Shown here: positions 50,893-62,053 of the stretch, piece by piece
Layout of the letters: each line of letters begins with the position of its first letter
Numbering within the stretch: the first letter of the stretch is position 1
Origin: Bradyrhizobium sp. WBAH42
GTDB taxonomy: Bacteria; Pseudomonadota; Alphaproteobacteria; Rhizobiales; Xanthobacteraceae
Assembly: GCF_024585265.1 (NCBI RefSeq)
Contig: NZ_CP036533.1
Span: forward strand, 5,031,001-5,095,000
Direction of reading: 5' to 3'
Length of the DNA: 64,000 bases
The notes under the pieces: model-generated
The model's input: the letters and a program-made list of their open reading frames with translations, nothing else
What the model was told of the DNA's origin: nothing
Databases searched by the model: none
Position numbers and translations under genes: made by a program

Positions 50893-52065
50893 TTGAACAT
50901 CCCGAGCATCGATTTCGATCTGGGCGAAGATATCGGCCTGCTGCGCGACACGCTCCGCGCCTTCGTGGAGGCGGAGATCACGCCGCGCGCGGCCGAGATC
51001 GAGAAGGCCAACCTGTTCCCGGCAGACCTGTGGAGGCGCCTTGGCGACCTCGGCCTGCTCGGCATGACCGCGCCGGAGCAATATGGCGGCTCCAACATGG
51101 GCTATCTCGCCCATATCGTCGCCATGGAGGAAATCTCGCGCGGCTCGGCGGCCGTGGGGCTGTCCTACGGCGCCCATTCCAACCTCTGCGTCAACCAGAT
51201 CCGCCGCAACGGCAATGACGCGCAGCGGCAGCGCTATCTGCCGAAGCTGATCTCAGGCGAATATGTCGGTGCGCTCGCGATGTCCGAGCCGGGCGCCGGC
51301 TCCGACGTCGTCTCGATGAAGCTGCGCGCCGACAAGCGCGGCGACCGCTACGTGCTCAACGGCTCCAAGATGTGGATCACCAATGGCGGCGATGCCGACG
51401 TGCTGGTGGTCTATGCCAAGACCGATCCGGAGGCGGGCGCGCGCGGCATGACCGCCTTCCTCATCGAGAAAGGCTTCAAGGGCTTCACCCACGGCCAGCA
51501 TCTCGACAAGCTCGGCATGCGCGGCTCCAACACCTATCCGCTGTTCTTCGACGATTGCGAGGTGCCGGAGGAGAATGTGATGGGCAAGGTGGGCGAGGGC
51601 GTCAAGGTGCTGATGTCCGGCCTCGACTATGAGCGCGCGGTGCTCTCGGGCGGCCCGCTCGGCATCATGGCGGCCTGCATGGACGCGGTGGTGCCCTACA
51701 TGCACGAGCGCAAGCAGTTCGGTCAGCCGATCGGCGATTTCCAGCTGATGCAGGGCAAGCTCGCCGACATGTACGCGACCTGGCAGGCCACGCGCGCCTA
51801 TGTCTATGCGGTGGGACGCGCCTGCGACCGCGCCGACCATGCGCGCAGCTTACGCAAGGACGCTGCTGCTGCGATCCTCTATTCGGCAGAGAAGGCAACG
51901 TGGATGGCTGGCGAGGCGATCCAGGCTCTGGGCGGGGTCGGCTATACCTCCGAATTCCCGGTCGGGCGCCTGTGGCGCGACGCAAAACTCTACGAGATCG
52001 GCGCCGGCACCTCCGAAGTTCGGCGCATGCTGATCGGCCGCGAGCTGATGGCCGAGACGGCTTAA
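50893..52065 (+). CDS. ivd: Isovaleryl-CoA dehydrogenase
   Basis: A FAD enzyme of 390 residues that oxidises isovaleryl-CoA to 3-methylcrotonyl-CoA in leucine breakdown, passing electrons to ETF. The start is a TTG at 50893 with GGAGG seven bases before it. Acyl-CoA dehydrogenase motifs: [20 protein letters not shown] and [20 protein letters not shown]. The catalytic base is Glu247 in [16 protein letters not shown], the position specific to isovaleryl-CoA dehydrogenases, as medium-chain enzymes place it near the C-terminus. [20 protein letters not shown] is the FAD/dimer segment. First gene of the operon. Confidence 0.94.
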   Translation: MNIPSIDFDLGEDIGLLRDTLRAFVEAEITPRAAEIEKANLFPADLWRRLGDLGLLGMTAPEQYGGSNMGYLAHIVAMEEISRGSAAVGLSYGAHSNLCVNQIRRNGNDAQRQRYLPKLISGEYVGALAMSEPGAGSDVVSMKLRADKRGDRYVLNGSKMWITNGGDADVLVVYAKTDPEAGARGMTAFLIEKGFKGFTHGQHLDKLGMRGSNTYPLFFDDCEVPEENVMGKVGEGVKVLMSGLDYERAVLSGGPLGIMAACMDAVVPYMHERKQFGQPIGDFQLMQGKLADMYATWQATRAYVYAVGRACDRADHARSLRKDAAAAILYSAEKATWMAGEAIQALGGVGYTSEFPVGRLWRDAKLYEIGAGTSEVRRMLIGRELMAETA

Positions 52066-52089
52066 GTCCTTCACTCCATTGGAATCACC

Positions 52090-53694
52090 ATGCCGCTTCA
52101 TTCCAGCATCGATCCGTCTTCATCAGATTTCGCGCGCAATTCCGAGGCCATGCGCGGCCTCGTCGCCGACTTGCGCGAAAAGCTTGCCCAAGTCGCCGGC
52201 GGCGGCGGCGAGGCCTCGCGCCAGCGCCATACCGCGCGCGGCAAGATGCTGGCGCGTGAGCGCGTCGACCTGTTGGTCGATCCCGGCACCTCGTTCCTGG
52301 AGCTGTCGCCGCTCGCGGCCTATGGCCTCTATGGCGGCGACGTGCATTCGGCCAGTGTCGTCACCGGGGTCGGCCGCATCTCGGGGCGTGAATGCGTGAT
52401 CGTCGCCAACGACGCCACCATCAAAGGCGGCACCTACTACCCGATGACGGTGAAGAAGCATCTGCGCGCGCAGGACATCGCGCGGCAGAACAATCTGCCC
52501 TGCGTCTACATGGTGGATTCCGGCGGCGCCTTCCTGCCGCTGCAGGACGAGATCTTTCCGGACGAGCGGCATTTCGGCCGGATCTTCTACAATCAGGCGC
52601 AGATGTCGTCGCAGGGCATTCCGCAGATCGCGATCGTGATGGGCTCCTGCACCGCCGGCGGCGCCTATGTGCCGGCAATGTCGGACGAGAGCATCATCGT
52701 GCGCAACCAAGGCACCATCTTCCTCGGCGGCCCGCCGCTGGTGAAGGCCGCGACCGGCGAGGTCGTCAGCGCGGAAGAACTTGGCGGCGCCGATGTGCAT
52801 TCGCGGCAATCCGGCGTGACCGATCACTACGCCCAGAACGATGCGCATGCGATCGGCATCGCCCGGCGTATCGTCGGCACGCTCAAGCCTTCCGCGCGGC
52901 CGAACCTCAACATGCATGAGCCACGCGATCCGCTGTTCGCGGCAGAGGAAATTTACGGCGTGGTGCCCGTTGACGGCCGCAAGCCGTTCGACGTGCGCGA
53001 CATCATCGCGCGTGTCGTCGACGGTTCGGAGTTCGACGAGTTCAAGAAGCTCTATGGCACGACGCTGGTGTGCGGCTTCGCCCATATCTGGGGCTATCCG
53101 GTCGGCATCATCGCCAACAACGGCATTTTGTTCAGCGAGAGCTCGCTGAAGGGCGCGCATTTCATCGAGCTGTGCTGCCAGCGCGGCATTCCCCTTGTTT
53201 TCTTACAGAACATCACCGGCTTCATGGTCGGCAAGAAATACGAGGCGGGCGGCATCGCCCGCGACGGCGCCAAGCTGGTGACGGCGGTCGCGACGGCGTC
53301 GGTGCCGAAATTTACGGTCGTGATCGGCGGCTCCTATGGCGCCGGCAATTACGGCATGTGCGGCCGCGCCTATTCGCCGCGCTTCCTTTGGATGTGGCCG
53401 AACGCGCGCATCTCGGTGATGGGCGGCGAGCAGGCTTCGATGGTGCTGAGCCAGGTCCGCCGCGACAATATCGAGGCCAAGGGCGACAGCTGGTCGAAGG
53501 AGGAGGAAGATAAATTCCGCGAGCCCATTCGCGCGCAATATGAGAGCCAGGGCCACCCATATTACGCAACCGCACGGCTGTGGGACGACGGCGTGATCGA
53601 CCCCGCCGACACGCGCCTCGTGCTCGGCCTCGGCCTCTCGGCGGCGTCGAATGCGCCGATCGAGCCGACCAAATTCGGCCTGTTCAGGATGTGA
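52090..53694 (+). CDS. mccB: Methylcrotonyl-CoA carboxylase, carboxyltransferase (beta) subunit
   Basis: 534 residues, the family's usual length. It transfers CO2 from carboxybiotin to 3-methylcrotonyl-CoA. Crotonase-type N and C carboxyltransferase halves: [80 protein letters not shown] and [20 protein letters not shown]. The glycine-rich oxyanion holes are intact. It starts 25 bases after the dehydrogenase stop and ends four bases before the alpha subunit start, so it is one operon. Confidence 0.95.
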   Translation: MPLHSSIDPSSSDFARNSEAMRGLVADLREKLAQVAGGGGEASRQRHTARGKMLARERVDLLVDPGTSFLELSPLAAYGLYGGDVHSASVVTGVGRISGRECVIVANDATIKGGTYYPMTVKKHLRAQDIARQNNLPCVYMVDSGGAFLPLQDEIFPDERHFGRIFYNQAQMSSQGIPQIAIVMGSCTAGGAYVPAMSDESIIVRNQGTIFLGGPPLVKAATGEVVSAEELGGADVHSRQSGVTDHYAQNDAHAIGIARRIVGTLKPSARPNLNMHEPRDPLFAAEEIYGVVPVDGRKPFDVRDIIARVVDGSEFDEFKKLYGTTLVCGFAHIWGYPVGIIANNGILFSESSLKGAHFIELCCQRGIPLVFLQNITGFMVGKKYEAGGIARDGAKLVTAVATASVPKFTVVIGGSYGAGNYGMCGRAYSPRFLWMWPNARISVMGGEQASMVLSQVRRDNIEAKGDSWSKEEEDKFREPIRAQYESQGHPYYATARLWDDGVIDPADTRLVLGLGLSAASNAPIEPTKFGLFRM

Positions 53695-53698
53695 TGCG

Positions 53699-55702
<2,004 letters not shown>

Positions 55703-55703
55703 C

Positions 55704-56615
55704 ATGAGCGACCAGGTCCGCATCATTGAAATGGGGCCGCGCGACGGCCTCCAGAACGAGAAGACGCCTGTCAGCGTCGAAGCGCGCATCGCGTTCGTCG
55801 AGGCGCTGGTCGCGGCCGGGCTACATACGGTCGAGGTCGGCGCCTTCGTCTCGCCCAAGGCCATCCCGCAGATGGCAAGCTCGGACGCCGTGCTGCGCGG
55901 CGTCGCGCATGTGAAGGACGCCGAATTCCACGTGCTGGTACCGAACGAGAAGGGCTATGACGCCGCGCGCGCTGCGGGCGCCAAAGTGGTCTCCGTGTTC
56001 GCGGCGGCCTCCGAAGGATTTTCGCGGGCGAACATCAACTGCACGGTTGCGGAGTCCATCGAGCGCTTCAAGCCGGTGCTGGCGCGCGCCAGGGACGATG
56101 GCGTCAAGGTGCGCGGCTATATCTCCTGCGTGCTCGGCTGTCCGTTCGATGGCGAGATCAAGCCGAAGGCGGTGGCCGATCTTGCGAGCACGCTGTGGGA
56201 GCTCGGATGCTATGAGATCTCGCTCGGCGACACCATCGGCGTCGGCACGCCTGATAGGGCGAAGGACATGTTACGCGCGGTCAGCGCCAACATCCCGCCA
56301 GCAAAACTCGCGATGCATTTCCACGACACCTATGGTCAGGCGCTCGCCAATCTCTATGCCGGCCTGGAGGAGGGCGTTCGCGTCATCGACGCCGCCGCCG
56401 GTGGGCTCGGCGGCTGTCCCTATGCGCCGGGCGCGACCGGCAATGTCGCGACCGAGGATGTCGTCTACATGCTCGAGGGCATGGGTATCAGGACCGGCGT
56501 CGATATGGACAAGCTGCTCGTGGCGACGAACGCGATGAGCGTCGTGCTGGGCAAGCCGCCCGTGAGCCGCGTGGCCTCCGCGCTGAACGCGAAGAAGAAG
56601 CGGGTGGTCTCCTAG
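55704..56615 (+). CDS. Hydroxymethylglutaryl-CoA lyase
   Basis: 303 residues. It splits HMG-CoA to acetoacetate and acetyl-CoA, the last step of leucine breakdown. HMGL-like TIM barrel with IIEMGPRDGLQNEKTPV (metal Asp and Arg), YISCVLGCPFDGEI, ISLGDTIGVGTP, AMHFHDTYGQALANLYAGLE (metal His pair) and the cysteine loop GLGGCPYAPGATGNVATED. It starts one base after the mccA stop. The methylglutaconyl-CoA hydratase gene that normally lies in this operon is absent here. Confidence 0.94.
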   Translation: MSDQVRIIEMGPRDGLQNEKTPVSVEARIAFVEALVAAGLHTVEVGAFVSPKAIPQMASSDAVLRGVAHVKDAEFHVLVPNEKGYDAARAAGAKVVSVFAAASEGFSRANINCTVAESIERFKPVLARARDDGVKVRGYISCVLGCPFDGEIKPKAVADLASTLWELGCYEISLGDTIGVGTPDRAKDMLRAVSANIPPAKLAMHFHDTYGQALANLYAGLEEGVRVIDAAAGGLGGCPYAPGATGNVATEDVVYMLEGMGIRTGVDMDKLLVATNAMSVVLGKPPVSRVASALNAKKKRVVS

Positions 56616-56621
56616 TTCTCC

Positions 56622-56706
56622 GTCATTGCGAGCGAAGCGAAGCAATCCAGAGTCTTTCCGTTGAGGCGGTCTGGATTGCTTCGTCGCTTCGCTCCTCGCG
56701 ATGACA
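56622..56706. repeat. Palindromic intergenic repeat, family C
   Basis: CGTCATTGCGAGCGAAGCGA at the left pairs with TCGCTTCGCTCCTCGCGATGAC at the right; AAGCAATCCAGA pairs with TCTGGATTGCTT inside. It is a long hairpin directly after the HMG-CoA lyase stop and may act as its terminator. Confidence 0.85.
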
Positions 56707-56720
56707 AGTGAGAGAGCCTT

Positions 56721-56812
56721 CGTAGGGTGGGCAAAGGCGCGAAGCGCCGTGCCCACCATCTTTCACAATCGTTGGCGGAAGGTGGGCACGCTTCGCTTTG
56801 CCCACCCTACGA
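56721..56812. repeat. Palindromic intergenic repeat, family D, copy 1
   Basis: TCGTAGGGTGGGCAAAGGCG at the left, and CGCTTCGCTTTGCCCACCCTACGA at the right. Related to the copy at 61612-61707. It lies between convergent genes. Confidence 0.88.
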
Positions 56813-56821
56813 GACCTGCCG

Positions 56822-57748
56822 TTAGGCCGCCTTCAGCCCGACATCCGGCAGACGCGGCCGGTTCTTGAGCGCCTTGGCCATCATGGCCTCGACCTCGGCC
56901 TTCTCGTGCGGCAGCAGTGCGAGGCGGGGCGGGCGGGTCAGGGCGGTGCCGCGGCCCATGATGTGCTCGCACAGCTTGATGCACTGGACGAGGTCCGGGC
57001 GGGCATCGAGATGCAATAGCGGCATGAACCATTCGTAGAGCGGCATCGCTTCGGCCAAGCGTCCGGCCTTGGCGAGGCGGAACAGCGTTTCGCCTTCGCG
57101 CGGGAAGGCGTTGGACATGCCGGAGACCCAGCCGACGGCACCCATGGCGACGCTCTCGACGATGACGTCGTCGAGACCTGCGAACAGCACGAAGCGGTCA
57201 CCGACCATGTTCCTGGTGTCGATGAATCGTCGCGTGTCGCCGGAGGAATCCTTGAAGCAGACCACGGTCTCGACGTCGGCGAGCGAGGCCAGGATGTCGG
57301 GTGTGACGTCGTTCTTGTAGATCGGCGGATTGTTGTAGAGCATCACCGGCAGGTCGGTCGCAGAGGCGACGGCGCGGAAATGCGCAGCGGTCTCGTGCGG
57401 CTTGGAGGAATAGACCAGCGCCGGCATCACCATGACGCCGTCGATGCCGATGCGTGCGGCTTCCCTCGCCGTCTCCACCGCAAAGGCGGTGGTGAACTCG
57501 GCGATGCCGCACAGCACGGGCACGCGGCCCTTCGCGACCGCCTTCGCGGTCTCCATGATCGCGACCTTCTCCTTGCGCTCCAGCGAGGTGTTCTCGCCGA
57601 CCGAGCCGCAGACGATCAGGCCGGAGACGCCGTCGCGGATCAATCCGTCCATCACCTTGGCGGTCGCGTCGATGTCGAGCGAGAGATCGTCGTGGAATTG
57701 AGTGGTGACGGCCGGGAAGACGCCTTCCCAGGCAACGCGGCGGCTCAT
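56822..57748 (-). CDS. DapA-family (dihydrodipicolinate synthase-like) aldolase/lyase
   Basis: 308 residues, a TIM-barrel N-acetylneuraminate lyase superfamily enzyme. The Schiff-base lysine is Lys166 in TVVCFKDSSGDTRR and the catalytic Tyr is Tyr138 in VMLYNNPPIYKND. LIVCGSVGENTSLERKEKVA is the substrate loop. It acts in the cytoplasm. As last gene of a TRAP-transporter operon, it probably cleaves or dehydrates an imported keto acid or sugar acid rather than making lysine, which is inference. A GntR regulator lies at the head of the cluster. Confidence 0.88.
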   Translation of the reverse strand: MSRRVAWEGVFPAVTTQFHDDLSLDIDATAKVMDGLIRDGVSGLIVCGSVGENTSLERKEKVAIMETAKAVAKGRVPVLCGIAEFTTAFAVETAREAARIGIDGVMVMPALVYSSKPHETAAHFRAVASATDLPVMLYNNPPIYKNDVTPDILASLADVETVVCFKDSSGDTRRFIDTRNMVGDRFVLFAGLDDVIVESVAMGAVGWVSGMSNAFPREGETLFRLAKAGRLAEAMPLYEWFMPLLHLDARPDLVQCIKLCEHIMGRGTALTRPPRLALLPHEKAEVEAMMAKALKNRPRLPDVGLKAA

Positions 57749-57821
57749 TGTTTTGACTCCAGGTAAATATGCCGGCGGGGGGCTGGAGCCGCCGGCTTTT
57801 GTGAAAGGGATGGGAACCGGA

Positions 57822-58805
57822 TCAGAGCGTCGCGCCGACCTTGCGCAGCTCGGCGAGGACGGGGGCCTTGGGCAGCCAGATCTTGTCGAACTCGGCGATC
57901 ACGGCCTCGGTGTCCTTGGCATCGACCTGGCGGATCGGGATCGGCGCTTTCTTGAAGTTCTCGATCAGCGTGGGCTCGTTGCCGGCGAGCTCGTCGATCT
58001 GCGCGTCCAGCGTCGACTTGATCGTCTTGGTGATCAGCTCGCGGTCGGCGGCGGGCAGCGACTGCCAGACCCGGCCGGAGACCACCGCGGCCATCGGCAT
58101 GAAGACGGCGTTCATTTGCAGGATCACCTTCGACACCTTGTCGAAGCGCTGGTTCCAGGAGAATTCGAGATCGGCTTCGAGGCCGTCGACCTGGCCGTTG
58201 GCCATGGCATCGAACACCTGCGGCGTCGGAATCGGCGTCGGCGCTGCGCCGAGCGATGAATAGAAATCGCGATAGACCGGCGTCGGGTTGATGCGCAGCT
58301 TCATGCCCTTGATGTCGGCCAGCGAGTTCAGGTCCTTGGAGGAGAACACCGCGCGCATGCCGGTGATGCCCCAGCCGAGCCCGATCGTGCCGGTCTCCTG
58401 CGGCAGCACCTCGAACAGCTTCACCGCCGCCGGATGCCGCACGAACTTCGCCACCGCCGGCGTCGAGCGCACGATGTAGGGCGCGTTGATCGCGGCGATG
58501 TGCGGCACGCGCGAGCCGAGCTCGGCGGCCTGGATGAAGCCCATGTCGAGCGCGCCGGATTGCAATTGCTGCATCATCGCGGTCTCGTTGCCGAGCTGGC
58601 CGGAGTGAAACACGGTCAAGGTCAGGCGGCCGTTGGTGGCAGCCTTGAGCTCGTCGCCGAATTTGAGCGCGGCCTTGTTCCAGGAATGGCCGTTCGGCGT
58701 GATCAGGCCGAGGCGGAATTCCTTGGCCTGGGCGAGCGCCAGCGACGGCGCGAACACCGAGGCGGCGGCACTGGCGGCGAGAAAGTGGCGGCGTGAAAGC
58801 GGCAT
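57822..58805 (-). CDS. dctP: TRAP transporter solute-binding protein (DctP type)
   Basis: 327 residues with a Tat-like signal peptide (LSRRHFLAASAAASVFAPSL, cleavage after LAQA). The mature part has DctP/TAXI-DctP family segments: FRLGLITPNGHSWNKAALKF, RLTLTVFHSGQLGNETAMMQ, LKINPTPVYRDFYSSLG-like region with the conserved Arg (KLRINPTPVYRD) and FDAMANGQVDGLEADLEFSW. It binds a carboxylate substrate in the periplasm for the DctQM membrane part upstream. Confidence 0.92.
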   Translation of the reverse strand: MPLSRRHFLAASAAASVFAPSLALAQAKEFRLGLITPNGHSWNKAALKFGDELKAATNGRLTLTVFHSGQLGNETAMMQQLQSGALDMGFIQAAELGSRVPHIAAINAPYIVRSTPAVAKFVRHPAAVKLFEVLPQETGTIGLGWGITGMRAVFSSKDLNSLADIKGMKLRINPTPVYRDFYSSLGAAPTPIPTPQVFDAMANGQVDGLEADLEFSWNQRFDKVSKVILQMNAVFMPMAAVVSGRVWQSLPAADRELITKTIKSTLDAQIDELAGNEPTLIENFKKAPIPIRQVDAKDTEAVIAEFDKIWLPKAPVLAELRKVGATL

Positions 58806-58828
58806 GGTCGGGCTCCTTTCGGATGGGC

Positions 58829-60094
58829 CTATTTGACGAGGATCAGCGAGAGCGAGGGATAGAGCGAGAGCAGCACCAGGAGGACGCAGGAGATGACGAA
58901 GAAGGGCAGCGTCACCATGAACATCCTGCCGGGCTTGGCGCCGGTGACGGCGGCCGCGACGAAGAAGCAGAGCCCGACCGGCGGCGACAAAAGGCCGAGC
59001 ACGAGGTTGATCACCACGACGACGCCGAACTGCCGGGGGTCGATGTGATAGATCTCGGTTGCGACCGGCAGCAGGATCGGCACCGTCATGATCAGGCCGG
59101 GAATGCCGTCGATCACCGTGCCGATCACCAGCAGGATGGCGTTGCAGATCAGCATGAAGCTGACGGGATCCTTGGCGGCGGTCTGGATCCAGGCGGCGGT
59201 CTCCTGCGGCACCTTGCCGAAGATCAGGACCCAGGAGAACACGGCGGCGGCCGCGACCAGAAACAGCACGATCGCCGAATAGATGGCGCTGCGCAGCATC
59301 ATCTGCGGCAGCTGCGAGAACTCGAACTCCCTGGTCCAGAACTTTCCGACCAGCGCGGCGGCCACGGCGCCGACGGCGGCGGATTCCGTGGCGTTGGCGA
59401 GGCCGCCGAGAATGCTGCCGACGATGACGATCGGGATCAGCAGGGTCGGCGAGGTCCGCAGGATCGTCATGACGCGCTGGCGCGGCGTCTGATAGTCGGC
59501 GCGGGGATAGTTGTAGATGTAGCCCATCAGCGCGATGACGAGGCAGAACATCACGGTGAGGATGACGCCCGGCACGATGCCGGCGATCAGCATGTCGCTG
59601 ACCGAGACCTGCGCCAGCACGCTGTAGACCACGAACATCACCGAGGGCGGGATGATCGGGCCGAGCATGCCGCCATAGGCGGTGAGGCCGGCCGCAAAAG
59701 TCTTGTCGTAGCCCTTCTTCTCCATCTCCGGGACCATGATCTGGGCCATGATCGCGACCTGCGCAGTCGCCGAGCCCAGGATCGAGGAGATGAACATGTT
59801 GGCGAGGATGTTGACGTAGGCGAGCCCGCCCTTGAGCGAGCCGACGAAGGCCATCGCCATGTCGACGATGCGCCGCGTGATGCCGCCGCCGTTCATGATC
59901 TCGCCGATCAGAATGAAGAGCGGGATCGCGATCAGGCCGTAGCTGTCGACGCCGCCGAACAGCTGAAGCGGATAGGACTGGAACAGCACCGGGTTGCCGG
60001 ACGCCGCGATATAGACGAGCCCGGCCAGGCAGAGGCAGAGGCCGATCGGCACGCCGACCAGCATGAAGGCCATGAAAGCCGCTGAGGTGATCAT
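58829..60094 (-). CDS. dctM: TRAP transporter large permease (DctM type)
   Basis: 421 residues from an ATG at 60094 that overlaps the dctQ stop (ATGA). About twelve membrane helices. Signatures: AFMLVGVPIGLCLCLAGLVY, GLIAIPLFILIGEIMNGGGI, SSILGSATAQVAIMAQIMVP and GLTAYGGMLGPIIPPSVMFV. It is the ion-driven translocation subunit. The frame stays open far upstream because of codon bias on the opposite strand; those residues are not part of the protein. Confidence 0.92.
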   Translation of the reverse strand: MITSAAFMAFMLVGVPIGLCLCLAGLVYIAASGNPVLFQSYPLQLFGGVDSYGLIAIPLFILIGEIMNGGGITRRIVDMAMAFVGSLKGGLAYVNILANMFISSILGSATAQVAIMAQIMVPEMEKKGYDKTFAAGLTAYGGMLGPIIPPSVMFVVYSVLAQVSVSDMLIAGIVPGVILTVMFCLVIALMGYIYNYPRADYQTPRQRVMTILRTSPTLLIPIVIVGSILGGLANATESAAVGAVAAALVGKFWTREFEFSQLPQMMLRSAIYSAIVLFLVAAAAVFSWVLIFGKVPQETAAWIQTAAKDPVSFMLICNAILLVIGTVIDGIPGLIMTVPILLPVATEIYHIDPRQFGVVVVINLVLGLLSPPVGLCFFVAAAVTGAKPGRMFMVTLPFFVISCVLLVLLSLYPSLSLILVK

Positions 60095-60717
60095 CAATTG
60101 ACCCCGTCGAGCTCGGAGAGCTGAAAGCCCTTCGGCGGCGTGCGCGGGACCAGTCCGAGATCTTCCAGGAGGTTGGCGAGGCCGTGCACGGTCATCGACA
60201 CCGCGAAGATCGGCAGTGTCAGATACAGCACCCAGGTCGGCCAATTCAGCGTCTGGGTGCGCTCGGTGTAGAGGAAGTTGAAGGTCTCGGCCGCGAGCTT
60301 GCGCCCGTCGAAGCCGACGATCGCCAATCCGATCGGGTCCATCCAGAGCACGCAGGTGACGGTCAGGGCAACGCCGAACACGACGACCATGCCCGTCGAG
60401 ATCACTTTTGCGATCTTCTGGCGCCGCGGCGACAGCCGCTCCGTCAGCATGGACACCGCAAAATCGAGCCGCAGCCGCGTCATCGCGGACGCCCCGATGA
60501 AGGTCAGCCAGACCACGCAATAAACGGCGGATTCGTCGATCCAGTAGATCGGGAAGTGCGAGTAGCGGGTGACGACGTTCACCAGGATCAGGCCGGTGAG
60601 CAGATACATCAGGCCCATCAGCGCCAGCCGCTCGCAGGCGAGCAGGGCGCTCGACATCCGGACGATCATGCGTCGGAGGCCGAGTGCGCGCGTGGCCGGC
60701 ATGGTCTGCTCGATCAT
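60094..60717 (-). CDS. dctQ: TRAP transporter small permease (DctQ type)
   Basis: 207 residues with four membrane helices: ALMGLMYLLTGLILVNVVTR, AVYCVVWLTFIGASAMTRLR, VISTGMVVVFGVALTVTCVL and TWVLYLTLPIFAVSMTVHGL. HFPIYWIDE is the DctQ loop. First gene of the TRAP operon, coupled to dctM by an ATGA overlap. Confidence 0.9.
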   Translation of the reverse strand: MIEQTMPATRALGLRRMIVRMSSALLACERLALMGLMYLLTGLILVNVVTRYSHFPIYWIDESAVYCVVWLTFIGASAMTRLRLDFAVSMLTERLSPRRQKIAKVISTGMVVVFGVALTVTCVLWMDPIGLAIVGFDGRKLAAETFNFLYTERTQTLNWPTWVLYLTLPIFAVSMTVHGLANLLEDLGLVPRTPPKGFQLSELDGVN

Positions 60718-60760
60718 GAAAGAGGCCCCAACCCCCTGAAGATTTGTCGTGCGATTGACG

Positions 60761-60779
60761 AATGTATAATTTATACATT
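60761..60779. promoter_or_regulatory. Perfect palindrome, probable GntR-family operator
   Basis: AATGTATAA-T-TTATACATT is a perfect 9-bp inverted repeat around one base in the divergent dctQ/gntR promoter region. TGTATA..TATACA is the typical half-site pair of GntR/FCD regulators. It lies 44 bases from the dctQ start. Confidence 0.75.
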
Positions 60780-60933
60780 TTGGGAGTCAAACGGAGTTTG
60801 CGGTCGTTTCGTCGGCAGGGCGCGCTTTTGCTGGGCACTTTGGTTGTGGCGCCTTGGCTTTTGCCGGGCAGCTCGACATGCAAGACAGGGACCGCGTCGG
60901 CCGCACGAGTCGGGAAGGACAACGGACGATCAG

Positions 60934-61617
60934 ATGAAACAGCCTCTGAAGCATCGCACCCTGTCGGCTGCGATCGTCGACCAGCTCCGCCAGGCGATCC
61001 TCGACGGCACCTATCCGGCCGGATCGCAGCTGCGCCAGGATGCGCTCGGAGAGGCCTATGGCGTCAGCCGCATTCCCGTGCGCGAGGCGTTATTCCAGCT
61101 CGAGGCGGAAGGCCTGGTGCGGATCGTTCCGCAGAAGGGCGCCATCGTATCCGAGCTGTCGCTGGACGAGATCAACGACGTTTTCGACCTGCGCCGCATC
61201 CTGGAGCCGCGATTGCTGGCGCAGTCGGCGCCGCGTTTCACGACTGAGGATTTCGACGGGCTCGATAACATCCACAAGAGTTTCGAGAAGGCGATCAAGG
61301 CGCGCAACGTCAGTGAGTGGGGCCAGCTCAACGCCGACTTCCACATGGCGCTCTACGTTCACGCGCCGCAGCCGCGCACCCGCGCGATCGTGCTGTCGCT
61401 GCTCCAGACCAGCGACCGCTACACGCGCCTGCAGCTCTCCAATACCAAGGCGATGGGCACTGCCGAGAAGGAGCACGCCCAGCTGATCGCGCTCTGCCGC
61501 GCGCAGAAGGTGGACGAGGCCTGCCGGTTTCTGGAGCGGCACATCGAGGCCGTGCGCAAGGATCTGTTGCAGGTGGTGGCGAATGCGCCGAAGGGACGGC
61601 GGAAAGAGAATTCGTAG
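60934..61617 (+). CDS. GntR/FCD-family transcriptional regulator
   Basis: 227 residues from an ATG at 60934. Winged helix-turn-helix N-terminus (LRQAILDGTYPAGSQLRQDA, LGEAYGVSRIPVREALFQLE, AEGLVRIVPQKGAIVSEL) and FCD ligand domain (FDLRRILEPRLLAQSAPRF, LNADFHMALYVHA, EHAQLIALCRAQKVDEACRF) with the metal/ligand His and Asp positions. It is divergent from the TRAP-dapA operon, which it probably represses until the substrate appears. Its stop codon lies inside a palindromic repeat. Confidence 0.9.
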   Translation: MKQPLKHRTLSAAIVDQLRQAILDGTYPAGSQLRQDALGEAYGVSRIPVREALFQLEAEGLVRIVPQKGAIVSELSLDEINDVFDLRRILEPRLLAQSAPRFTTEDFDGLDNIHKSFEKAIKARNVSEWGQLNADFHMALYVHAPQPRTRAIVLSLLQTSDRYTRLQLSNTKAMGTAEKEHAQLIALCRAQKVDEACRFLERHIEAVRKDLLQVVANAPKGRRKENS

Positions 61618-61707
61618 GGTGGGCAAAGGCGCGCAGCGCCGTGCCCACCATCTCTTCGTGATCGCCGACAGGTGGTGGGCACGCTTCGCTTTGCCCACCC
61701 TACGAGA
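61612..61707. repeat. Palindromic intergenic repeat, family D, copy 2
   Basis: TCGTAGGGTGGGCAAAGGCG and CGCTTCGCTTTGCCCACCCTACGA as at 56721-56812; the middle differs. The repeat supplies the TAG stop of the gntR gene. Confidence 0.88.
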
Positions 61708-61774
61708 CTGTGAATCTTTTGTACCGCGCGTCAGACGAATGTGATTCTCTGGGCAGACTGATCTGCTGGAGAGG

Positions 61775-61942
61775 ATGATGGCTAACGACGGACTTTTTGG
61801 TGAATTGCCGGAGCAGTCGGCACGAACCGAAGCGGTGCCGCAAGGCGCACCTCGGCTGCGCGAGCCTGTGCGCAATCAGGTCGAATTGCGAGCGGTCGAT
61901 ATCGACAGCCTCAAGGGCATCGTCTCGCAAAAGCATAGATAA
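61775..61942 (+). pseudogene. IS1182-family transposase, N-terminal remnant
   Basis: The plus strand reads MMANDGLFGELPEQSARTEA, VPQGAPRLREPVRNQVELRA, VDIDSLKGIVSQKHR and a stop. 'GAPRLREP.R.Q.EL..VD.DSL' is the conserved opening of IS1182/IS5-like transposases of rhizobia. The remaining ~400 residues are gone. A GAGAGGATG ribosome site is kept. Confidence 0.65.
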
Positions 61943-62053
61943 CCAACAGCCTGACGCCGCCGGCTTCCCCCATCAAGGGGCGATACCACCCCTTGATGCC
62001 GAAGCCGAAACAAAACGAATTGGCTCACAGGCTCTACGATAGCGACCGCAGCG

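Noticed and set aside
58793-60085. 430-codon plus-strand frame rich in Asp, His, Glu and Arg opposite the TRAP large permease
   Set aside because: It is the complement of membrane-protein codons, which produces long charged antisense frames; a clear DctM lies on the other strand.
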